Part shown: positions 1 to 9,101 of the stretch, piece by piece | How positions within the stretch are numbered: the first letter of the stretch is position 1 | Layout of the letters: every line of letters begins with the position of its first letter | Notes under the pieces: generated by a model | What the model was told of the DNA's origin: nothing | Database searches by the model: none | What the model saw: only the letters and a program-made list of their open reading frames with translations | Assembly (NCBI RefSeq): GCF_018860245.1 | Contig: NZ_JAHKPD010000018.1 | Location: 267,206-331,205, forward strand | Reading direction: 5' to 3' | Source of the DNA: Pseudotamlana agarivorans | GTDB taxonomy: Bacteria > Bacteroidota > Bacteroidia > Flavobacteriales > Flavobacteriaceae | Length of the DNA: 64,000 nucleotides | Translations under genes and position numbers: made by a program

Positions 1-29
1 CGTATACTAAAAAGATCGTAAAGCAGTAA
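1..29 (+). CDS. 3' end of a T9SS-sorted secreted protein, cut by window edge
   Basis: Reading from base 3, the sequence encodes YTKKIVKQ followed by a TAA stop at 27-29. These eight residues are identical to the last eight of the secreted protein that follows (168-2474), and the DNA differs at one base (aag against aaa). Such a basic tail ends many type IX secretion C-terminal domains. The upstream gene is therefore probably also a T9SS cargo, and possibly a paralogue. The rest of the gene lies outside the window. Confidence 0.6.
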
Positions 30-167
30 TTATGGTAGAATTAAAATCGATTAAATCAACTGATCCTATTTTCCCTTAAAACCTGTGTAGGTAAACTGTT
101 GATGTCGTAGAGATGCAATCAAATTTTAAAACCATCATAAATTATTTTTAAATTAAACTAAACAAAA

Positions 168-2474
168 ATGAAAACAAAATTTTTACAAACCATGTTATTT
201 ATTACCTGTGTTTTGATGCAGGTTAATATCACTAATGCTCAAGATCCAGGTGATCGTGCGCAAAAACTACGAGGAACTTGGTGGGCTAATCTTCCTCCAG
301 AGTTATTCGATGAAAGGATAACGAGTCTCAAAACTTTAGATGGCTTTCAAGTATCGTTTAATAGTGGGGCTAGTCAATCGGCATTGCATAGTGCGCCATG
401 TCCATTACTGAGCGGGTTAGATGGAGCAGATGCCGTTTTTCCAGCTGATAATGATACCAAAACTATGGATCAAATATCAATTATTAGAGATGCAGGTTTT
501 ATGGTTAAAGCGTATTCAAATGCCGAACATTTTGTTGGAGATAATTCTGCTGAATTTGAGGAGTTTGTAGCAAGTTTTAAAGCATGGTGTGATACCAATC
601 CAACAGCTCAAGCATTTATCAATAGCGAATCATATCATACGAAATCAGGATATCCTAACCGTCCTTATATGTTTTGTTATGCAGAATTCGTTTTAAAGTA
701 TTATTCTCAACAATATGGTCAATATATTGATGCATGGATTTTTGATGATGCTGAAGGAAATATGGAAGAAAATGGTGACGATGCAACGAGCGGAAATATA
801 GATGATCAACGTATATATGAAGCATTTGCAAATGCTGTACGTTCAGGAAATGATGATATCCCAGTGGCATTTAACAACGGAAGGAGTACTTCAAATCACA
901 ATTCTTATCCTTTTGCAGCTGCTACAAGATTTGATGACTTTACGTTTGGTCATGCCTTTGGTGGAAATAACAATCATGCTGAAAAAATAACTGGAAACCA
1001 GTTTAATAATAATTACAAACACGTAACGCGCATGACGGAAACCAATGGTTATGTACATGAAGGTGGAACATGGACCTGGGACGACAAAATTGTTGGGAAT
1101 TATCATTCTAAATTGTCTACTACAGCCTGGAAGTATGGGCCTACCCAGGCATGGGAACAGGATGATTTTAATACATGGAATGAAGAGGCGCTTTCAGCAG
1201 GAGGTATGATGACCTGGGGAGGTTCTTATAATAGAACTGAAACAACAATTTATGCTTGGGTGTATGATTTGTTACAGGGATGTGATGACTATTTGTTTGA
1301 ACGTGGTATTTCAATTAATAGTGAAAACAACGGAAATGACAATGGTCAAGTTGGCAATGGAAATAACCTCGCTTTAAGCGGAACAGCCACACAATCTTCA
1401 ACCTATTCTAGCGGTGCAGCTTCACTTGCTATAGACGGTAATACCAATGGTGCATGGCGAGGCGGTTCTGTAACGCATACAGAAACTGAAGATAATGCTT
1501 GGTGGGATTTAGTTTTAGATTCAGAATCTTCCATAGAAGAAATTGTAATACATAATAGAACAGATTGTTGTGAGGATAGATTATCAGATTTTATAGTTTT
1601 TATGTGGGATGAAGCAGGTAATCGTACCTTAAGAAAATTTTATACAACAGCCCCAGATTCTTCTTTAAGTATAAATGTTGGTGGCTTAGCAGGTTACAGA
1701 ATTAGAATTAAATCGAACTTAGCTGCTACAGCACTTAGTTTAGCTGAAGTGGAGGTATATGGAACGCGTAATTTAGCCTTAAACGGCATAGCTACCCAGT
1801 CTTCAACAGCAAATGGAGGTGCCGCCTCACGAGCTATAGATGGTAATACTAATGGGGCGTGGAGCGCAGGTTCTGTAACCCATACTTCGGCAGAAGATGG
1901 AGCCTGGTGGGCTTTAGACCTTGGTGCAGATTATAATATCGGAGAAATCAAAATTTATAACCGTACCGATGCCTGTTGTACAGAGCGTTTATCTAATTTT
2001 ACCATGTTTATGTGGGATAGTAACGGAAACCGTACCATTAGAAAAGTAATCAATACCACGCCAGATCCCTACATCACCATAGATGCCGGTGGTGTTTTAG
2101 GTAAGAGTATCCGAATTAATTCAAACTTAACCGGTACGGCGTTAAGTCTTGCTGAAGTTGAAGTTTATAATGCTTCAAGTAGTTCTACAGCAAAAGCTGC
2201 TGATGGTAAAATAGGGGCTTCAAATGCTGCTGTTAGTACTTCATTGAAGGTTTATCCAAATCCAGTACATAATGTGTTTACGGTTCAAACACCTGATGAT
2301 ACTTCAGAAAACACTGCCTATTCAGTTTGTAACCATTTAGGACAAGTGGTTCTTAAAGGCCGTTTTAAAGGGGATTCAACTCAAATAGATGCTAGTGCAT
2401 TAAAAGCTGGGATGTATTTTTTAAGAGTTTCTAGCGGTGAAAAAACGTATACTAAAAAGATCGTAAAACAGTAA
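168..2474 (+). CDS. Secreted multidomain protein: putative glycan-acting region, two discoidin/fucolectin-like domains, T9SS sorting domain
   Basis: The 768-residue product starts with a signal peptide of about 24 residues ending NAQ. Residues 30-390 form a Trp-rich globular region with an acidic segment (WIFDDAEG). It recalls a barrel-type glycoside hydrolase, but I cannot name a family. Two homologous repeats follow at about 399-533 and 535-668. Each contains NLAL.G.ATQSS, AIDGNTNGAW, a paired Cys motif (DCCEDRL or ACCTERL) and SLAEVEVY, typical of F5/8 type C or fucolectin-like carbohydrate-binding modules. A linker leads to a T9SS type A sorting domain from about 692 (VYPNPVHN, LKAGMYFLRV, KKIVKQ). 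The inferred role is binding and perhaps cleaving a fucose-containing or algal glycan outside the cell. Domain architecture is clear; enzymatic activity is a guess. Confidence 0.8.
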   Translation: MKTKFLQTMLFITCVLMQVNITNAQDPGDRAQKLRGTWWANLPPELFDERITSLKTLDGFQVSFNSGASQSALHSAPCPLLSGLDGADAVFPADNDTKTMDQISIIRDAGFMVKAYSNAEHFVGDNSAEFEEFVASFKAWCDTNPTAQAFINSESYHTKSGYPNRPYMFCYAEFVLKYYSQQYGQYIDAWIFDDAEGNMEENGDDATSGNIDDQRIYEAFANAVRSGNDDIPVAFNNGRSTSNHNSYPFAAATRFDDFTFGHAFGGNNNHAEKITGNQFNNNYKHVTRMTETNGYVHEGGTWTWDDKIVGNYHSKLSTTAWKYGPTQAWEQDDFNTWNEEALSAGGMMTWGGSYNRTETTIYAWVYDLLQGCDDYLFERGISINSENNGNDNGQVGNGNNLALSGTATQSSTYSSGAASLAIDGNTNGAWRGGSVTHTETEDNAWWDLVLDSESSIEEIVIHNRTDCCEDRLSDFIVFMWDEAGNRTLRKFYTTAPDSSLSINVGGLAGYRIRIKSNLAATALSLAEVEVYGTRNLALNGIATQSSTANGGAASRAIDGNTNGAWSAGSVTHTSAEDGAWWALDLGADYNIGEIKIYNRTDACCTERLSNFTMFMWDSNGNRTIRKVINTTPDPYITIDAGGVLGKSIRINSNLTGTALSLAEVEVYNASSSSTAKAADGKIGASNAAVSTSLKVYPNPVHNVFTVQTPDDTSENTAYSVCNHLGQVVLKGRFKGDSTQIDASALKAGMYFLRVSSGEKTYTKKIVKQ

Positions 2475-2501
2475 AGGAAACTTAATCTATAATAAAATAA
2501 T

Positions 2502-2535
2502 GCCCCGGATGTTACGCATTCGGGGCTTGTTTTTT
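2502..2535 (+). terminator. Rho-independent terminator after the secreted lectin-domain protein
   Basis: GCCCCG (2502-2507) pairs with CGGGGC (2521-2526) around a 13-base loop, and the T-rich run TTGTTTTTT follows. It lies 27 bases after the stop codon and also separates this gene from the convergent glycosyltransferase gene. Confidence 0.8.
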
Positions 2536-2544
2536 AGCGTTTTT

Positions 2545-3552
2545 CTAGCAAAAGAAAACATAATCTTGAATTGGTTTTAATTTCAACTGATTCATGTATT
2601 CTAAAATAACTTTCTGCTCATCTTTATTAGCAACACTAATGATGCTTTGTATATTTTCAATGTCTTCTAAAAAACGAAATGGTTTTAATACTGTGCCGTA
2701 AATATCTTTACCTATTTTTTTAGGATTATCGCAAACCCATTCAAACGGAATATTCAAAGCTGTTAGTTTTTTAGCGATGGTTTTTCCTTTGTTTCCAGCA
2801 CCCCAAATCACTAAAGTTTTATCTTGCCGGTAATCGAGTTCAAGAAAATATTTCAGTTTAATATCTATAAAATGATTTTCAGCATAATGCTCATGAGTTC
2901 GTGAGGTGCGATCGCTATAATCTCGCCAATCGTGTAAAACGTCGTCACAGGGTATGCATTTTAAACCGTATTTGTAAAACCTGAAAGCCAAATCGTAATC
3001 TTCAGGGTATAGGTCTGGGTTAAAAGCATCACAAGTCAAAAAATCATCACGATGTACCATCCAACAAGGTGAAGGGATCACGCATTCTTTATAGATTTCA
3101 GAATAATTGCTGCCTTTTTCAGTTAAATCATTCAGCCAAACCTCGTAACTTTTGTAACCTGCTTTAATACCAGATTCAGCAAAATAGTGCACTTTACCTA
3201 GGGCGACATGTTGCTTTCCGTAGGTTAATAAATTTTCAACTAGAACCTCAATTTTATTTAGGCGCATCACATCATCACTATCCATGCGTGTTATGAAATC
3301 GCCTTGACTATGTTGAAAAGCTAATCTTAAAGCGTCTATAATGCCGCTTCCAGGATTTTTTAAAAGCTTGATGCGGTGGTCTTCAGAAGCAAATTTTTCA
3401 ACGATATTAAAACTGTGATCTGTAGAATGATCGTCTACAATAAGCAACTCCCAACGACTATAGCTTTGCTTAATTATGGAGGTAAGACAATTCGTAATGT
3501 AATTTTCAGTATTTTTAAACGGAATTAAAATACTAACAAGAGGTGTCTGCAT
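2545..3552 (-). CDS. Family 2 glycosyltransferase with C-terminal Rossmann-like domain
   Basis: The 335-residue protein opens with a GT-A fold: VSILIPFKNTENYI at the N-terminus, then LLIVDDHSTD, then the nucleotide-sugar/metal motif MDSDD near residue 90. No membrane segment is visible, so it should be a cytoplasmic or peripheral sugar transferase for surface glycans or glycoprotein glycosylation. The last 100 residues carry VIWGAGNKGK, a glycine-rich dinucleotide-binding-like loop followed by a short alpha/beta segment ending at a terminal Cys. It stands alone on this strand, convergent with the secreted lectin protein. Donor and acceptor cannot be predicted. Confidence 0.85.
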   Translation of the reverse strand: MQTPLVSILIPFKNTENYITNCLTSIIKQSYSRWELLIVDDHSTDHSFNIVEKFASEDHRIKLLKNPGSGIIDALRLAFQHSQGDFITRMDSDDVMRLNKIEVLVENLLTYGKQHVALGKVHYFAESGIKAGYKSYEVWLNDLTEKGSNYSEIYKECVIPSPCWMVHRDDFLTCDAFNPDLYPEDYDLAFRFYKYGLKCIPCDDVLHDWRDYSDRTSRTHEHYAENHFIDIKLKYFLELDYRQDKTLVIWGAGNKGKTIAKKLTALNIPFEWVCDNPKKIGKDIYGTVLKPFRFLEDIENIQSIISVANKDEQKVILEYMNQLKLKPIQDYVFFC

Positions 3553-3635
3553 GTCGCGAATTTAACAAAACCTTAGCGAATGCACCCGTTACTAAATAGT
3601 ATTTTGCGCATCTATTTTAATAAAAAAAAGAATAC

Positions 3636-5528
3636 ATGAAAAACAGATTTTTAGCCTTAACCCTCACAGGCTTAATATTGGCCAGTTGTGGTACAAAAAA
3701 GACATCAGCAAATGATTTAGCTGTAAATACACCAATTGAAACTTGGTTGGACTTGGTTCATATTAATGAAGACCGTGTTCCGGTAACGATAAACCCAGGG
3801 CGTTTTACAGTTGATGAAGTGACTTATAGGTTGCCAAAAGTGGTTCAAGGGACTTATGCGGTTAGTGATTTTGGTAAGTATGTTGATGATATCAAGGCTT
3901 ACGATTACAATGGTAAAGAAATGGCTGTTAAAAATGTAGATGATAATACTTGGACCATTTCTAATGCTAAGGAATTAGATAAAATTAGCTATTTAGTTAA
4001 TGATACTTTCGATATTGAAGAAGAAGGCGGAATTGGTCACGAAACACCATTTTCACCCTCAGGAACAAATATTGAAGAAAACAACTTTGTACTTAACCTT
4101 CATGGTTTTATAGGCTATTTTGATTCTTTGAAAACCAATCAATATAAAGTTGATATTACGAGCCCGTCAAAATTTGTGCGTTCAGCAGCTTTGCAAGAAG
4201 TAGGATCTAAAACAAGTGAAGACGGTAAAACAACCACGTCAAGTTATATCGCTCAAAAGTATTTTGATATTACAGATAATCCATTAATGTATGGCGATTT
4301 AGATGTTGAAACTTTTCAAGTTGGCGACATCAAAATTGTATTAAGTGTTTATTCTCCAAGTAAATCACATTCAGCAAAATCGTTAAAAGAAACGGTTTAT
4401 AAAATGATGGAGGCTCAAAAAGCATATTTAGGTGATATTAACGCGACCTCTAGATATGATATTTTCTTGTATTTATCTGAAGGTAAAGAAGATTCTCCAA
4501 AAGGTTTTGGTGCTTTAGAGCATCATACATCTACTGTAGTGGTTTTTCCAGATAGCATGCCGGCTGCTGCTTTATCTAAAAATATGATTGACGTGGTTTC
4601 ACACGAATTTTTTCATATCGTAACGCCGTTAAGTGTACACTCTGAAGATGTGCAGTATTTCGATTATAACAATCCTACATTCTCCAAACACTTATGGATG
4701 TATGAAGGGGTTACAGAATATTTTGCAACCTTATTTCAAATCAATCAAGGTTTAGTGGATGAGGCTGAATTTTACAACACCATTATGGGAAAAATCAATT
4801 ATTCAAAACAAATGGATGATACCATGAGTTTTACCATAATGAGTGAAAACGTTATTAAGGAACCTTATAAGGATCAGTACTTAAACGTATACCAAAAAGG
4901 CGCGTTAATTGGTATGTGTATTGATATTTTAATGCGTGAAGAAAGTGATGGTCACCGTGGTATTTTATCACTTATGAAAGAATTATCTAATAAATATGGT
5001 AAAGACAAGCCTTTTGAGGATGATAAATTATTTGATGAAATCGTAGCAATGACTTACCCTTCTTTAGGTGAGTTTTTTGAAATGCATGTTATTGGTGATA
5101 TTCCAATTAATTATAATGAATTTTTCGATAAAGTAGGTCTGGAAGTTAAAACAGGTCAAGTTGAAGGTAATCATATTATCATGGGTGGTGCGCCTATAGT
5201 TACAGGAGATCCTGAGAAACGTGTTATCTTTTTTACAGAGCAAGTTGCGGGGAATAGTTTCTGGGTAGAGCAAGGTGTATTACCAAACGATATACTAAAA
5301 TCGGTTGATGGAAAACCAATGACCTTCGAAAACGCAAATACAATTTTACAAGAAATTTATACTTGGGAAGAAGGACAAGATGTTAATATTATTGTCGTTC
5401 GTGATGGTGTAGAGAAAGTTATAAAAACGAAAGTGACTAAGACATACATTTCAGGTGAAGGTCTTAACGAAAAAGCTGATGCTACCGCTGCTCAAAAATC
5501 ATTGCGTGAAGCTTGGTTACGAGGGTAG
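3636..5528 (+). CDS. M61 family metallopeptidase (glycyl aminopeptidase-like) lipoprotein with PDZ domain
   Basis: The 630-residue protein starts with a lipoprotein signal peptide (LILASCG, lipobox Cys at about 18), so it should be anchored in the envelope. The zinc motif HEFFH is at residues 323-327 and the downstream YEGVTEYF segment (Glu357/Glu361) supplies the third ligand expected of M61 gluzincins. A PDZ-like domain with the segment VLPNDILKSVDGKPM occupies roughly residues 490-600, as in other bacterial M61 peptidases. Length and domain order are normal. The gene is monocistronic and ends at a strong terminator. It probably trims peptides with small N-terminal residues in the periplasm; the substrate is unknown. 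Confidence 0.9.
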   Translation: MKNRFLALTLTGLILASCGTKKTSANDLAVNTPIETWLDLVHINEDRVPVTINPGRFTVDEVTYRLPKVVQGTYAVSDFGKYVDDIKAYDYNGKEMAVKNVDDNTWTISNAKELDKISYLVNDTFDIEEEGGIGHETPFSPSGTNIEENNFVLNLHGFIGYFDSLKTNQYKVDITSPSKFVRSAALQEVGSKTSEDGKTTTSSYIAQKYFDITDNPLMYGDLDVETFQVGDIKIVLSVYSPSKSHSAKSLKETVYKMMEAQKAYLGDINATSRYDIFLYLSEGKEDSPKGFGALEHHTSTVVVFPDSMPAAALSKNMIDVVSHEFFHIVTPLSVHSEDVQYFDYNNPTFSKHLWMYEGVTEYFATLFQINQGLVDEAEFYNTIMGKINYSKQMDDTMSFTIMSENVIKEPYKDQYLNVYQKGALIGMCIDILMREESDGHRGILSLMKELSNKYGKDKPFEDDKLFDEIVAMTYPSLGEFFEMHVIGDIPINYNEFFDKVGLEVKTGQVEGNHIIMGGAPIVTGDPEKRVIFFTEQVAGNSFWVEQGVLPNDILKSVDGKPMTFENANTILQEIYTWEEGQDVNIIVVRDGVEKVIKTKVTKTYISGEGLNEKADATAAQKSLREAWLRG

Positions 5529-5545
5529 TTTTTCGGAGCTAAGTA

Positions 5546-5585
5546 GTTAAGAAGTTAAGAAGTTAAGAAGTTAAGAAGTTAAGAA
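5546..5585. repeat. Octamer tandem repeat (GTTAAGAA)5
   Basis: Five perfect head-to-tail copies of GTTAAGAA fill the gap between the M61 peptidase stop codon and its terminator. The unit resembles the degenerate GTAGTTA repeats at 34122-34225. Confidence 0.95.
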
Positions 5586-5586
5586 C

Positions 5587-5627
5587 AAAAAACGATTGGT
5601 GAACTGTGTTCACCAATCGTTTTTTGT
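5587..5627. terminator. Bidirectional terminator between convergent peptidase genes
   Basis: A nearly perfect dyad, AAAACGATTGGTGAAC / GTTCACCAATCGTTTT, with a 3-base loop (TGT) is flanked by A-runs on one side and T-runs on the other. It can therefore terminate both the M61 gene on the plus strand and the S10 gene on the minus strand. Confidence 0.9.
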
Positions 5628-5632
5628 TTGTT

Positions 5633-7126
5633 TTAATTTGTGTATTTCGCAGCCTTTCCGTTGCTTGATGCATTTTTTATAAACTCACGAATGTCATCGT
5701 TGGCAGATATTAAATCATCTTTTCTAAGATACATCATATGTCCGCTACGGTAACCTTTGAATGTAAAACGGTCTTTCATTTTTCCACTCGGATCGACTTG
5801 CCACGTGGTGTATTTTGCGGCAAAATAAGTTGTCGCGCCATCATAATACCCGGATTGGACAAGCACTTTTAAATACGGGTTTTGTGCCATAGCCTCTCTT
5901 AGCCCTTCTCTTACATTATCGTTTCTTCTATCCCATGGGTGTACATTTCCAAACATGTTATATTTTATGTCGGTTTTAAAATTTAAATGTTCTCTTATAT
6001 AATAATTTATAGCCGGTGTAAAAGAGTGCGACCATGAAGAGATTTCGGCGTTATAATCTGGAGAGTTGCCAGATTCTGTTTTGTCAATACCTAAATATCT
6101 AGAATCTAAACGCCCGATTGTTTGCCCTGTTTTATCCCGAAGTAATGCTTTCCAGAAATAGCTGTTAGGTACTTCTAAATTATGTTGAATGATTTCTTTT
6201 TCAGTTAAACCAGAGTAGTAGGCTACTTTTTTAGCGATTTGTTGTTTTTCAGTTTCCGAAATAGAACCACCTTTAGCCAGTGCCGGCATGAAGTTGTTTA
6301 TGGCATAATTTTCAACTTCAGGAAGAATTTCCAATAAATCCTTTTGTTGCAGTTCAGTAGGTAATACTTTATGATACCAAGCGGCAGCAGTAAAATATGG
6401 CAAGTTCAATGAAGCGTAAATAGGTTGACCAGTGCTGTATAGTTTATAATCGGCAGGAGAAACCATAATAACCCCATTAAGATACATCCATTGGTTAGAT
6501 TGTAGTTCGTTAGCTAAACCCATAACTCGAGTGCCTCCGTAACTTTCACCAATAATATATTTAGGAGATTCCCAACGGCTTTTTCTAGAAACAAAGGTAT
6601 TCATCCATTCTGCTAAGTATTTAATGTCAGCGTTAATACCAAAAAAGGTATCGCGCTCTGGAAGTTTACCATCTTTATCGGCAATCATTCTTGAATAACC
6701 TGTGTTTACAGGATTTACGTAAACAATATCAGCCACATCTAAAATAGAGTTGGGGTTGTCTTTTACGCCGTAAGGTTGTACTGGATAACCCTCATCATCG
6801 AGATTTATAACTTTAGGCCCAGTATATGCAATATGCATCCAAACCGAAGCAGAACCTGGGCCGCCATTAAATGAAAAAACTAAGGGGCGATTGGCTTTAT
6901 CCTTAACGTTATTGCGTTCGTAATAGGTGTAGTAAAGTGTGGCAATGGGATCACCTTTTTTATTCCAAACAGGCTGCGTTCCTGTGGTAGCTTTATAGGA
7001 TATGCTTTGACCTTTTATTGTGGTTGTATTTGTGGTTACAACCATCGTGTCAACAGGAATTTTTCGAGACTGAGAAAATGCAGAAAAGAAGAATAAGGCA
7101 AATAAAAAAAGTAGTAATCGCTTCAT
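5633..7126 (-). CDS. Exported serine carboxypeptidase-like protein (peptidase S10 family)
   Basis: The 497-residue protein begins with a clear signal peptide (MKRLLLFLFALFFFSAFSQ). It carries S10 hallmarks: the oxyanion segment NGGPGSAS near residue 90, the nucleophile motif GESYGG with Ser195, a late Asp in the SGYYDGATTY region, and the His in the SGHMMY segment. Family members remove C-terminal residues in acidic compartments in eukaryotes; bacterial versions are periplasmic or secreted and poorly characterised. No T9SS sorting domain is visible, so a periplasmic location is likely. It is convergent with the M61 peptidase gene and precedes the TIGR02757-type gene's 3' end by about 40 bases in the reverse direction, so the two may be co-transcribed. 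Confidence 0.88.
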   Translation of the reverse strand: MKRLLLFLFALFFFSAFSQSRKIPVDTMVVTTNTTTIKGQSISYKATTGTQPVWNKKGDPIATLYYTYYERNNVKDKANRPLVFSFNGGPGSASVWMHIAYTGPKVINLDDEGYPVQPYGVKDNPNSILDVADIVYVNPVNTGYSRMIADKDGKLPERDTFFGINADIKYLAEWMNTFVSRKSRWESPKYIIGESYGGTRVMGLANELQSNQWMYLNGVIMVSPADYKLYSTGQPIYASLNLPYFTAAAWYHKVLPTELQQKDLLEILPEVENYAINNFMPALAKGGSISETEKQQIAKKVAYYSGLTEKEIIQHNLEVPNSYFWKALLRDKTGQTIGRLDSRYLGIDKTESGNSPDYNAEISSWSHSFTPAINYYIREHLNFKTDIKYNMFGNVHPWDRRNDNVREGLREAMAQNPYLKVLVQSGYYDGATTYFAAKYTTWQVDPSGKMKDRFTFKGYRSGHMMYLRKDDLISANDDIREFIKNASSNGKAAKYTN

Positions 7127-7168
7127 AAGTATTCAAGTTTTTAAACTCAAAGGTAATGAAAACCGATT

Positions 7169-7957
7169 TTAAAACCCTTCAAAAACACCTAGTCCAAAAA
7201 GGGCAAAGTCATATTTAACAGGGTCTTTGGAGTCTAATTCCCGCAAAGCGGTGTCTAATTCTGACAAAGCTTTGGCATCATTTTGCTTTCGGGTAAGTAA
7301 GCCTAATTTTCGAGCAACATTACCGGAATGTACATCTAAAGGGCACGATAATACGGAAGGCGAGATGGTTTTCCAAACACCAAAATCGACACCAGCTTGG
7401 TCGTTTCTTACAAGCCAACGTAGCATCATGTTCAACCTTTTTGCTGCCGAACCTTTATTTGGATCCCCTACATGTTTTAGAGTTCTTGATGGATGATCAA
7501 TAGAAAAAAACGTCTTTTTAAACTCATGAATTGCGAGTTGCATCGTGTTTCCCTTAAGATGCTTTAGAAAAACAGTTTCCAGACCACCGTGATTTTGATA
7601 GATGTTCTTTAAAGATTTTATGAAATAGGTTAAATCTTCAGTATTAAAGGTGCGATGTACATAGCCTTCAAAATGATCTAAGTCATTTTCTTTATGGTTT
7701 ATTATAAAATCATAGGGTGAATTTCCAAGCAATTGCATCATACGATCTGCATTTTTTATAATCATTTTACGATTTCCCCAGGCTATCGTTGCTGTTAAAA
7801 AGGAAGCGATTTCAATGTCTTCTTTCTGTGTAAAACGATGCGGAATTTGGATAGGGTCACTGTCAATAAATTTCGGGTTATTGTATTCAATGACTTTAGC
7901 GTCTAAAAATTCTTTTAATTCTGAGGTATTCAAGTTAGATAAATTGAAGTTCAACAT
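7169..7957 (-). CDS. TIGR02757 family protein (DUF2400)
   Basis: The 262-residue cytoplasmic protein matches in length and motifs a conserved family found in Bacteroidota and related phyla: EFLDAKVIEYNNPKFI near the N-terminus, FLTATIAWGNRKMI, NKGSAAKRLNMMLRW, and the C-terminal LDVHSGNVARKLGLL. The alpha-helical layout with a late DVHSGN-type segment recalls helix-hairpin-helix DNA glycosylases, but no activity has been assigned as far as I know. It lies just upstream of the S10 peptidase gene on the same strand. Confidence 0.85.
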   Translation of the reverse strand: MLNFNLSNLNTSELKEFLDAKVIEYNNPKFIDSDPIQIPHRFTQKEDIEIASFLTATIAWGNRKMIIKNADRMMQLLGNSPYDFIINHKENDLDHFEGYVHRTFNTEDLTYFIKSLKNIYQNHGGLETVFLKHLKGNTMQLAIHEFKKTFFSIDHPSRTLKHVGDPNKGSAAKRLNMMLRWLVRNDQAGVDFGVWKTISPSVLSCPLDVHSGNVARKLGLLTRKQNDAKALSELDTALRELDSKDPVKYDFALFGLGVFEGF

Positions 7958-8039
7958 GATTTTATGTATTCAAAAATACTCTTTATTATGTAATTGATAA
8001 AAACACATTTTACTATAGAATCCTGAAAAATATTATTTT

Positions 8040-8047
8040 TATCTTTG
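8040..8047 (+). promoter_or_regulatory. Candidate -7 box (TATCTTTG) for the 8169 lipoprotein gene
   Basis: TATCTTTG matches the Bacteroidota -7 consensus TAnnTTTG. No clear TTTG lies at the -33 spacing. The predicted leader is about 115 bases, longer than most here. Confidence 0.4.
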
Positions 8048-8168
8048 AAGGGTGAAATAATACCGATGAATGGCGTTAGTTTGTCGAAAAACAGGGTTTC
8101 AACACTTTGAATGAACTAAATTTCAAACAAACAACGTTATTTGGTTAAATATTAAAACATACATACTT

Positions 8169-8972
8169 ATGAGAAAACTAATTGTACCAATTTTAGCATT
8201 ATTTTTTATAGCCTGTGACACGGAAGAAGTAAAAGATATATCAAAACCAGATGATTCTATTGAAGCCGTTAAAGAATATGCTTTAGTGAATCAAATATTT
8301 CAGGATATAGGTAATAATTCAGGCGATGCTGTAATTACCTCTGAGAATTCGCAAACTTCAAAAATTGATGGTGCTAAAAATGAACCAAATATTACTATAG
8401 TGCCTTTTGATTTAACTACTTTCCCTAAAACAATAACAGTCGATTTTGGAGAAGGGTTGTTGTGTAAAGACGGTATTACACGTAAAGGTGTTATAACAAT
8501 TGTGTCTACTAATTGGTACGGACAAAAAGGTAGTGTGCATACCACAACTTTTAATAATTATTACCATGAAAGTTTCCAGGTAGAAGGGACGCATGTTGCT
8601 AAGAATTTAGGTAAAAATACAGCTGGTTTTTCTGAATACAGTGTAGCTATTAGCAATGGAAAAATAACGACTGCAACTGGTGACAGTATTTATTATACTG
8701 AAGATTCTATGAGAACCTGGATTTCTGGATTCAACACGCCTTTAAATATTTGGGATGATGAATACTTGTTAGATGGTATGCAATCTGGTGTAAGTTCGAA
8801 AGGTGTTGAGTACAGCTTAACCATTGATGAAGCGTTACATTTTGTGTTACTACCACGACAAGTTAAATCTGGAATTCTATCAATTGATGTAGGTTTGTTT
8901 AAGGATATTAAATTAAATTATGCCGATAAAACCATCACTGTTTTAGGTGTGACTTATCCGTTGGTGAACTAA
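8169..8972 (+). CDS. Lipoprotein of unknown function
   Basis: The 267-residue protein has a short lipoprotein signal (LFFIACDTEE, lipidated Cys at 16). The mature part is rich in beta-strand-like segments, for example TITVDFGEGLLCKDGITRKG and TTFNNYYHESFQVEG; this pattern is common in envelope proteins of Bacteroidota that share the phrase FG.G..C.DG..R.G. I do not recognise a named family with certainty. It is followed 130 bases later by a second small lipoprotein gene on the same strand. Surface or periplasmic location is inferred from the signal only. Confidence 0.75.
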   Translation: MRKLIVPILALFFIACDTEEVKDISKPDDSIEAVKEYALVNQIFQDIGNNSGDAVITSENSQTSKIDGAKNEPNITIVPFDLTTFPKTITVDFGEGLLCKDGITRKGVITIVSTNWYGQKGSVHTTTFNNYYHESFQVEGTHVAKNLGKNTAGFSEYSVAISNGKITTATGDSIYYTEDSMRTWISGFNTPLNIWDDEYLLDGMQSGVSSKGVEYSLTIDEALHFVLLPRQVKSGILSIDVGLFKDIKLNYADKTITVLGVTYPLVN

Positions 8973-9101
8973 TAATTTATAAAAGTCTGAATTGTGTCTA
9001 CCCTATTCAGACTTTACTTTAAATGTTGTTTTTTAAAATTAATACTAGGTTAATTTCTTTCACTGAAATATTTTACCAAGACAAAAGAAATAAGAATACG
9101 A

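Noticed and set aside
655-870. Minus-strand open frame inside the first secreted gene
   Set aside because: It is antisense to a well-supported coding region and has no signal, motif or ribosome-binding support.
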